From positions 1 through 7,074 of the forward strand of contig CANFFA010000121.1 of assembly GCA_947445425.1 (NCBI GenBank): a stretch of 7,074 nt of DNA. Direction: 5' to 3'. Origin of the DNA: Paludibacteraceae bacterium (GTDB lineage: Bacteria > Bacteroidota > Bacteroidia > Bacteroidales > Paludibacteraceae). Below, piece after piece: positions 1-4,610 of this stretch (its first letter is position 1; each line of letters begins with the position of its first letter). Made by a program: the position numbers and the translations under genes. Under the pieces are notes generated by a model. It was not told the origin of the DNA, did no database searches, and saw nothing but the letters and a program-made list of their open reading frames with translations.

Positions 1-495
1 TCTATGAGTTGGTGCGTTGTCCATTACAACTACTGTTTGTTTTACAATGTTTTTTTGAAAGTCATCTAAAAAGGAAATTACCATTTGGCTTGTATTGCTT
101 CCTTTGAATGTATAAGCCTGTAATTGATTGTCTAAACTCATCAAGCCAAAGACTTGAGTTCCCTTTGTTTTTGCAGGCGTTATTTCAATATATTCACCGT
201 GTGGTTGCCAACCGTAAGGAACGTAGCCGTCCATATTGAAACCACTTTCGTCAGCAAAATACAAATCAATATGTCCACTTAGGTAGAGTGCAACAAGTTG
301 TTTTAATTGTGAAAACTTTTCTTCGTATTCAATTGGATCTTGCTTTTTCCAAAGGCTTTTTCGGAAGCGTTTCCAAGTATATCCTAAACGTTTTAAGTAT
401 CGTTTAAGCATTTGTTTACTCACATGAAACCCAAAAGTTTCAGACAGATCAGTAGCTAAGTTATTTAGGTTCCGAGCACAATCAATGACTTTTTT
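1..495 (-). CDS. IS630-family transposase, DDE catalytic part (partial, no own start)
   Basis: Read on the minus strand from just after an in-frame TAA (498-496), this frame stays open to the window edge, about 165 codons, with no convincing start of its own. It reads VIDCARNLNNLATDLSETFG, then a KQMLKRYLKRLGYTWKRFRKS segment, typical of the second helix-turn-helix region before the DDE domain. The first catalytic Asp is in LYFADESGFNM (about 255-285) and the second in VVVMDNAPTHR (1-33), which is cut by the window edge. The third acidic residue lies outside. It joins the N-terminal half through a one-base shift in the A8 run at 490-497. The family assignment is firm. Whether the full element is active cannot be judged here. 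Confidence 0.8.
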
Positions 496-778
496 TTATG
501 GTTTCTAACGTAAATTTATCTTTTACAGACAAGAGTGATTTCACTCCTCTTCCTGGTAGAATAAATAATCCGACTATTCCAATTTCGGACCATCTATTCA
601 TCCATGTATAAATTGTACGTGTACGAGTATGCTGTAGTGTAGCAATTGCATTGACTTTCCAGCCGTCATTACTAAGTAGTAGTGACTGAAAGCGTTGACG
701 CACATGAAACTTAGGATGGTTTCTACAACCTTGTTCTAAAGTCTCCTTTTCTTCGATGGTTAATTTTATGTATCTCAT
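482..778 (-). CDS. IS630-family transposase, N-terminal (helix-turn-helix) part
   Basis: This 98-residue frame starts at ATG 778 (MRYIKLTIEEKETL) and ends at TGA 484-482. It is the DNA-binding half of an IS630-type transposase. The early segment resembles the first helix-turn-helix (HVRQRFQSLLLSNDGWKVNAIA), followed by the RTIYTWMNRWSEIGIVGL segment, which is the usual 'recognition helix, then W..R..E.G..GL' pattern of IS630 proteins, and the GRG linker seen before the catalytic domain. The protein stops right after the codons made by an A8 run; the catalytic half continues in the +1 frame. It therefore probably works as part of a fused protein made by slippage, or is one half of a mutated gene. 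A short product could also act as a DNA-binding inhibitor, which is inference only. Confidence 0.8.
   Translation of the reverse strand: MRYIKLTIEEKETLEQGCRNHPKFHVRQRFQSLLLSNDGWKVNAIATLQHTRTRTIYTWMNRWSEIGIVGLFILPGRGVKSLLSVKDKFTLETIKKSH
490..497 (-). other. A8 slippery run joining the two transposase frames
   Basis: On the minus strand the codons ATA AAA AAA AGT CAT TGA end the first transposase frame. The catalytic frame has a TAA at 498-496 just before the run, then opens. The two frames therefore overlap only from 495 to 482, essentially the A run itself, so any productive shift must happen there. Going from the first to the second frame needs a net loss of one base (or gain of two), as by polymerase slippage on the A8 run or a +1 ribosomal shift. 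A plain -1 shift would soon reach a stop. A frame-breaking single-base mutation is the alternative. Confidence 0.6.
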
Positions 779-831
779 ACTGTAGATACACCAAAATGTG
801 AGCCAAATAAAAATGACGATTATATACTATT

Positions 832-888
832 ACCTACTTAAAATTTCAATATTTTTGAATAATCCTTAGAGCATAACAACAAGTAGGT
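832..888. repeat. 8-bp inverted repeat, arms 832-839 and 881-888
   Basis: The arms ACCTACTT and AAGTAGGT are exact reverse complements separated by 41 bases. They lie just outside the transposase gene, in the junction between the insertion sequence and the FISUMP gene. They could be the remnant of a terminal repeat, a weak hairpin, or chance. Eight bases is short, so this is a low-confidence note. Confidence 0.25.
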
Positions 889-909
889 GCACACTAATAG
901 TCGACATAA

Positions 910-1020
910 ACACTTGAAACAAAGAAAGTGCCAAATAATTATGTTCAACTATTTCTAGAATTATTAAAAGATTATGTTGTTTATTTTGCTAGTTATGCAC
1001 ATCTAAATCCGAACCGTATT
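910..1020 (+). pseudogene. possible remnant of a Y1 (REP-associated) transposase
   Basis: The frame opens after TAA 907-909, has a GTG at 928, and runs without a stop into ATG 1021 of the FISUMP gene. Its 37 codons include PNNYVQLFLEL and DYVVYFASYAHLNPNRI. I recognise these as like two conserved pieces of the Y1_Tnp/TnpA_REP family: the 'MPNH.H.LLEL' metal-binding motif and the C-terminal 'YL..RYIHLNPVRA' motif. In intact proteins they lie some 60-80 residues apart; here they nearly touch, and the metal-binding His residues are lost. The reading is a collapsed fragment with an internal deletion. The match is by eye over a short stretch, so chance remains possible. It is not used as part of the FISUMP protein because a good signal peptide starts at 1021. 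Confidence 0.35.
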
Positions 1021-2457
1021 ATGAAAAAAAATCGACTTCCATTCTACTTGTTTTTTGTGTCATTTCATTTGCTCGCACAAAACAATATCGGTTTGACCAC
1101 ATCATCTATTAAAAACGTTTCAATAAATACTGAAAACCTAACTGATATTGACAACAATAGTTATACTACTATTCAAATAGGCAGCCAAGTATGGATGGCT
1201 GAAAATCTAAAAGTAACACATTATCGCAATGGTGACAATATCTCCAATATACAAAACGATGTTGAATGGGCAAATTTAAATACTGGTGCTTATTGCCACT
1301 ACGGAAACGATCCTAAAAACGGTGAAAAATTCGGCAATTTATACAATTTTTATGCGGTGGCTGACGTACGCAATATTGCACCCGTTGGATGGCATGTAGC
1401 AACTGATGCTGAATGGACTATTTTGAAAGATTACTTAATTTCGAAAGGTTTTAATTTCGACCCTTCAACCACAGAGGATTTTACCGCCAAAGCGATGGCT
1501 GCGAGTTCAGATTGGGATTTTTCCAATACTCCCGGCATGCCTGGTTACGATGTTAAAAAAAACAACACCTCCTTATTCAATGCTCTACCAGGAAGCTTTC
1601 GTTTTACTGCTGGAGAATTTGTTTTTCCAATTGGGAGTTCGGCTAACTTTTGGACTTCGACCCCAAATCAGGGTGCATACGCCTGGAATAGGTATATAAC
1701 TAACGATCTTGGAAAGGTGTCTAGGGATTCCGGAAAAAAGTGTTTTGGATTTTCCGTGCGTTGTGTAAAGGGCGAGCAAGCAATAGCAATACAAAAAAGT
1801 GAAGAAATACCAATCGTAACCGACATAGACAAGAACAGCTACACAACCATTCAAATTGGCAGCCAAATATGGATGGCTGAAAATTTAAAAGTCACCCATT
1901 TTAGAAACGGCGATAGAATCCCGAATATCCAAAATGATGTTGAATGGGCAAATTTAACTACTGGTGCTTATTGCCACTATGGAAACAATCCTGAAAATAG
2001 CGATAAATTCGGCAATTTATACAATTTTTATGCGGTGGCAGACGTACGCAATATTGCTCCTGCTGGATGGCATGTTCCTACGGATGCTGAATGGGATACT
2101 CTAACAGCCTATTTAATTGCTAAAGGATATAACTTTGATGGAAGCACAACCGGGAATTTTACCTCTAAATCCATTTCCGCATCTTATGGATGGAGTGTTT
2201 CCGCTTATCCGGGAATGCCAGGATGCGACATGGAAAAAAATAACAGTTCACACTTCAACGCTCTTCCTGGAAGCAATCGTTTTACAGCTGGGGCATTTGT
2301 TTTTCCAATTGGAAGTTCGGCTAACTTTTGGACATCTACACCTAGTCATGAGGCTTATGCCTGGAATAGGTATATTGTTCACAATCTGCCCAAAGTATCT
2401 CGGGATTCTGGAAAGAAGTATTTTGGGTTTTCCGTACGCTGTATAAAAGGAGAATAA
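1021..2457 (+). CDS. exported protein with two tandem FISUMP domains
   Basis: The chosen start, ATG 1021, gives 478 residues. MKKNRLPFYLFFVSFHLLAQ is a clean signal peptide (basic start, hydrophobic core, cleavage near LLA|Q). A frame-consistent GTG at 928 would bury this signal, so I reject it. Residues 41-252 and 267-478 are two copies of the FISUMP domain (Fibrobacter succinogenes major paralogous domain, TIGR02145/Fib_succ_major). Each begins TDID.NSYTTIQIGSQ.WMAENLK, has TGAYCHYGN, FGNLYNFYAVADVRNIAP.GWHV.TDAEW, FNALPGS.RFTAG and FWTSTP, and ends GFSVRC.KGE. A 14-residue linker (253-266) separates them. No type IX tail or membrane anchor follows. These domains are common on exported Bacteroidota and Fibrobacter proteins; their molecular role is poorly known, and surface binding or adhesion is inference. 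The terminator at 2805 separates the gene from the hydrolase and sulfatase. Confidence 0.85.
   Translation: MKKNRLPFYLFFVSFHLLAQNNIGLTTSSIKNVSINTENLTDIDNNSYTTIQIGSQVWMAENLKVTHYRNGDNISNIQNDVEWANLNTGAYCHYGNDPKNGEKFGNLYNFYAVADVRNIAPVGWHVATDAEWTILKDYLISKGFNFDPSTTEDFTAKAMAASSDWDFSNTPGMPGYDVKKNNTSLFNALPGSFRFTAGEFVFPIGSSANFWTSTPNQGAYAWNRYITNDLGKVSRDSGKKCFGFSVRCVKGEQAIAIQKSEEIPIVTDIDKNSYTTIQIGSQIWMAENLKVTHFRNGDRIPNIQNDVEWANLTTGAYCHYGNNPENSDKFGNLYNFYAVADVRNIAPAGWHVPTDAEWDTLTAYLIAKGYNFDGSTTGNFTSKSISASYGWSVSAYPGMPGCDMEKNNSSHFNALPGSNRFTAGAFVFPIGSSANFWTSTPSHEAYAWNRYIVHNLPKVSRDSGKKYFGFSVRCIKGE
1141..1776 (+). repeat. FISUMP tandem repeat, copy 1 (636 bp)
   Basis: This copy aligns with 1819-2454 without any gap, offset by exactly 678 bp. 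By hand count 165 of 212 residues match (about 78%). Differences cluster at repeat residues 93-145 (1417-1575), with 24 of the 47 changes. The tract 1327-1379 has only one mismatch to copy 2. Confidence 0.85.
1819..2454 (+). repeat. FISUMP tandem repeat, copy 2 (636 bp)
   Basis: This is the second gapless copy, ending directly before the stop codon at 2455-2457. Compared with copy 1 it carries many synonymous changes at its start (1819-1900), while 2005-2057 is nearly identical. The divergent patch is 2095-2253. Confidence 0.85.
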
Positions 2458-2539
2458 ATTTTGAAAACTCGATGATATTTTAATGGACACTATCAAACTG
2501 GTGATTTTGTTAGATGAATATTAATTTCCAGAATAAATT

Positions 2540-2744
2540 ATGATGAAAAAATGCTTACTCAGTTTAATTATTCTTTTATTGTTTGCATCAACTGCTTTTG
2601 CACAATCCCGAAAGCATATTTTATATAAGCAGATTGATTGTCACCAATGATGCCGCCGTGTATTTTGTCCGTGAATGGTCAAGTCCAAATGTGGTAATTG
2701 AAGCTATTTTGAATTATTCATTGCCAACTGAAACCAACTGTTAG
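2540..2744 (+). pseudogene. broken small exported-protein gene
   Basis: From ATG 2540 the sequence encodes a textbook signal peptide, MMKKCLLSLIILLLFASTAF, then AQSRKHILYK and a TGA at 2648-2650, giving only 36 residues. In the +1 frame the sequence continues open across that stop to TAG 2742-2744, with coding-like residues ISRLIVTNDAAVYFVREW followed by SSPNVVIEAILNYS. The simple reading is a frameshift shortly after the signal peptide in a gene for a small secreted protein. The rough 13-residue rhythm (AVYFVREWSSPNV, then VIEAILNYS...) reminds me of small Bacteroidota secreted proteins with 'VYFV.Y.SQADL' repeats (DUF6150-like), but that is weak. A genuine 36-residue secreted peptide is the alternative. 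Confidence 0.45.
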
Positions 2745-2804
2745 TGTTGGGGGATGTTGTAAAATACTGCTGTTGCGTTAAAAACCTAAAGCAGAATGAT
2801 AAAT

Positions 2805-2850
2805 AGACTGATCGTAATTCACTCAAAGTGAATTACGATCAGTCTTTTTT
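2805..2850 (+). terminator. strong intrinsic terminator
   Basis: A perfect 18-bp stem (AGACTGATCGTAATTCAC at 2805-2822 paired with 2828-2845) closes a 5-base loop (TCAAA) and is followed by T5 at 2846-2850, directly continuing the final T of the stem. On the minus strand the flank is ATTTAT rather than a clean T run, so it mainly serves the plus strand. It lies 347 bp after the FISUMP stop and 60 bp after the broken small gene. It probably ended that small gene's transcript and now insulates the hydrolase-sulfatase pair. Confidence 0.85.
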
Positions 2851-3275
2851 GTTAAATACTATACTAACTAAAATGCCCACGCCGCAATCAGCGGGGAATT
2901 AATCCATAATTAATTAAATGTGGTTCGTTTCGTTATTCGTGTAATTTCAGAAGTTTCATGACATAGACATCTTTGGAATATCTGTATTAGTTTAGCACAT
3001 AGGTGTTTAGAATTGATTCTGACTGGAGTTTAGATTTGCGATGGTTTTAATCATTTAATTAATTCGCATAATTACAATGAGTTACTTGCGTAGACCTGTG
3101 TTCAATACTTTGGTTTTTAATTTTGTTATGCAAATTCAAACCGCTAATTTCTGAGGGGATATTATTTCAACATTAAAAAACGAACAAAAATCTGAGAGTT
3201 TCAGGTTTTGCTGGTGAAAACAGGAAGGAATTATTCAAAAATAGCTACATTCAAACATTAATTGTCTACAATCGA

Positions 3276-3297
3276 ATTGATATTTTAAAATATCAAT
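3276..3297. promoter_or_regulatory. perfect 22-bp palindrome, candidate operator
   Basis: The sequence ATTGATATTTT is followed directly by its exact reverse complement, AAAATATCAAT. It fills the space between the proposed -33 and -7 elements of the hydrolase promoter, as expected for the binding site of a dimeric regulator. It could also form a weak AT-only hairpin, or be chance in AT-rich DNA, although 11 matched pairs in a row is rarely expected in 7 kb. The regulator is unknown and none is encoded in the window. Confidence 0.45.
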
Positions 3298-3306
3298 CTA
3301 TTTTTG
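3277..3306 (+). promoter_or_regulatory. Bacteroidota-type promoter of the hydrolase-sulfatase unit
   Basis: TATTTTTG at 3299-3306 matches the Bacteroidota -7 consensus TAnnTTTG exactly. A TTG at 3277-3279, 19 bases upstream, fits the -33 box (TTTG/TTG). Transcription would start near 3312, giving a leader of about 30 bases before ATG 3341, with the A-rich sequence usual in these bacteria in place of a Shine-Dalgarno site. The -33 match is weak, which would suit a regulated promoter. Confidence 0.45.
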
Positions 3307-3340
3307 AACTATTAAAAACAATATAAAAAAACACATTTTT

Positions 3341-4537
3341 ATGAAGTACATTAAACTAAGTCTAGTTTCCATTTTCATTTTCATTTTCGTGGGATTGTGC
3401 TCTAGTAAAGGCCAAGAAAATAGTTCAATTCCGAAATCCAAAGGGATATCCCAACTGGCAACAGCTGTTCGTCCGGGATGGAGAATTGGTTCGCATTTCT
3501 CAGCCAGTAATTATGGAAAAACTATTGAGGGTGATAAAGAGAAAACTTTTGAACTTTTCAAGACCAATTACAATATACTCACTGCCGGTATTTATATGCC
3601 ACAATTGATGCGGACAAAAGGAGTTATGAATTTCGATCAAACGGACGAACTCGTAGATTTTGCTCAAAAAAACAAAATTGATGTTTATTTTCATCCTTTG
3701 ATTGGTGGTATTCAATATACGGCACCTTGGGTAAACAATGGCAATTTTACCAAAGAAGAATTGCAGGTGATTATGCGCGATTGGATTCGAAGCGTGATGA
3801 CTCGCTACAAGGGCAAAGTAAAATACGTGGATGTTGTAAACGAGGCACTTTCGGGAATGCAACCTGATGGAGTACAGTTCAAATGGAATAGCGGATGGAA
3901 AGAAGACCACACCGACAAAAACGTATGGCTGGAAACCATGGGCATGTATCAGGGTAAAAAAATTCTTTTCCCCAACTATTTTGTAGATGCTTACAGGATT
4001 GCCCGCGAAATTTGCGGCTCAGATTGCAAACTGATTTACAACGAGTGGGGCGATGCCACTACCAAAAGTGCCAAAGGATTAACTGTTTTTAAGCTCATGA
4101 AAGCGATGAAAGAAGAGGGAATTCCTGTTGATGGGGTTGGTATGCAATTACATTGTGCTATACAAGATGGACAATTTATCGAGAAACCGGGTATGGTAAA
4201 AAAACAACCTTTCGATTTTGCGGCTTTTGACGAAATGCTGGCTATGTACCAGAATGCCGGAATCGATGTGCATATTACTGAGTTTGATATTCATCTTTCA
4301 CAAAACCCAACCGAAGCTGATTTTGAACTACAGGGAAGAATGTATGCAGAAATTGTAAAGCATGCTATACAGTCGCCGGCAGTGAAAACCTTCAAAAGTT
4401 GGGGTATCTGTGATAAATACTCTTGGCAGCCCGAAAAATACAATGCCAATCCATTAATTTGGGATGTAAACTTCATGCCTAAACCAGCCTATAAATCGCA
4501 AGTGGAGATGCTGATGTCGATGCTGAAAGCGAAATAG
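3341..4537 (+). CDS. divergent GH10 glycoside hydrolase (endo-1,4-beta-xylanase family)
   Basis: This 398-residue exported enzyme begins with a hydrophobic signal (MKYIKLSLVSIFIFIFVGLC). The Cys at 20 is not in a good lipobox (VGLC), so ordinary cleavage is likelier. The GH10 barrel covers about residues 45-395. The acid/base Glu is E168 in YVDVVNEAL and the nucleophile E314 in DVHITEFDI. N167, Q269 and H271 (GVGMQLH), W354 and W362 (WGICDKYSW) and the final PKPAY also fit the family. Two glycone-side motifs are changed. The usual 'T.EN.MK' reads TAGIYMP (81-87), and the usual 'GH.L.WH.Q' reads FHPLIGGIQ (117-125), keeping the His and Gln but not the Trp. The catalytic Glu residues are 146 apart, versus about 106 in Cellulomonas fimi Cex, so loops are added. 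Retaining hydrolysis of a beta-1,4-linked xylan-like chain is the family activity; the exact substrate is uncertain. The sulfatase follows 73 bp downstream. Confidence 0.85.
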   Translation: MKYIKLSLVSIFIFIFVGLCSSKGQENSSIPKSKGISQLATAVRPGWRIGSHFSASNYGKTIEGDKEKTFELFKTNYNILTAGIYMPQLMRTKGVMNFDQTDELVDFAQKNKIDVYFHPLIGGIQYTAPWVNNGNFTKEELQVIMRDWIRSVMTRYKGKVKYVDVVNEALSGMQPDGVQFKWNSGWKEDHTDKNVWLETMGMYQGKKILFPNYFVDAYRIAREICGSDCKLIYNEWGDATTKSAKGLTVFKLMKAMKEEGIPVDGVGMQLHCAIQDGQFIEKPGMVKKQPFDFAAFDEMLAMYQNAGIDVHITEFDIHLSQNPTEADFELQGRMYAEIVKHAIQSPAVKTFKSWGICDKYSWQPEKYNANPLIWDVNFMPKPAYKSQVEMLMSMLKAK

Positions 4538-4610
4538 AAATCCTTTTGAGTTTAATGAATTAATCTGTCAAATGAATGGACAGCTTATCTAAATATTTAA
4601 ATTTTTCAAA

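Larger units (their letters stand above)
1..830 (-). mobile_element. IS630-family insertion sequence, one end only
   Basis: The minus strand carries a transposase with an N-terminal helix-turn-helix part and a DDE catalytic part typical of the IS630/Tc1-mariner superfamily. The element runs off the left edge, so its far terminus and the C-terminal part of the transposase are not visible. The near terminus lies somewhere between the start codon (778) and about 840. I set 830 as a guess because TA-rich sequence occurs at 821-828 and this family duplicates a TA dinucleotide on insertion. Without the other terminal repeat the boundary cannot be fixed. The family call is confident; the end coordinate is not. 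Confidence 0.8.
2458..3340. other. 883-bp region without an intact gene
   Basis: After the FISUMP stop comes about 80 bp of AT-rich sequence with no clear terminator. Next are a broken small exported-protein gene (2540-2744), a strong intrinsic terminator (2805-2850), a small GC hairpin (CCGC-AATCA-GCGG near 2883-2895), and about 380 bp in which I find no coding sequence, tRNA or repeat. The promoter and palindrome of the hydrolase gene end the region. TAnnTTTG matches at 3031-3038 and 3118-3125 lack convincing partner boxes and may be chance in AT-rich DNA. Confidence 0.6.

Noticed and set aside
850..857. TATTTTTG as a promoter of the FISUMP gene
   Set aside because: The -7 match is exact but no -33 box is visible at the right distance, and the start codon is more than 160 bases away. 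It may belong to the insertion sequence end or be chance.
928..1020. GTG 928 as the start of the FISUMP protein
   Set aside because: It would place 31 residues ahead of a clear signal peptide starting at ATG 1021, and the extra segment looks like transposase remnant rather than part of this protein.
1585..1866. Minus-strand open frames across the FISUMP gene (also 2248-2496)
   Set aside because: They mirror each other because the underlying repeats do, and they lie wholly opposite a well-supported coding sequence.
1141..2454. Diversity-generating retroelement acting on the FISUMP domains
   Set aside because: Lectin-like domains near this type can be such targets, but there is no reverse transcriptase or template repeat in the window, and the differences between copies are spread over all base types and many synonymous sites rather than falling on template adenines.
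2883..2895. CCGC-AATCA-GCGG hairpin as a terminator or structured RNA
   Set aside because: Only four base pairs and no T run follow. It is too small to call.
3500..3910. Minus-strand open frame of 136 codons opposite the GH10 gene
   Set aside because: It lies antisense to a clear catalytic domain and shows no family features.
4566..4584. CTGTC/GACAG hairpin between the hydrolase and sulfatase genes as a terminator
   Set aside because: The stem has five pairs, a nine-base loop and no following T run, so it should not stop transcription.
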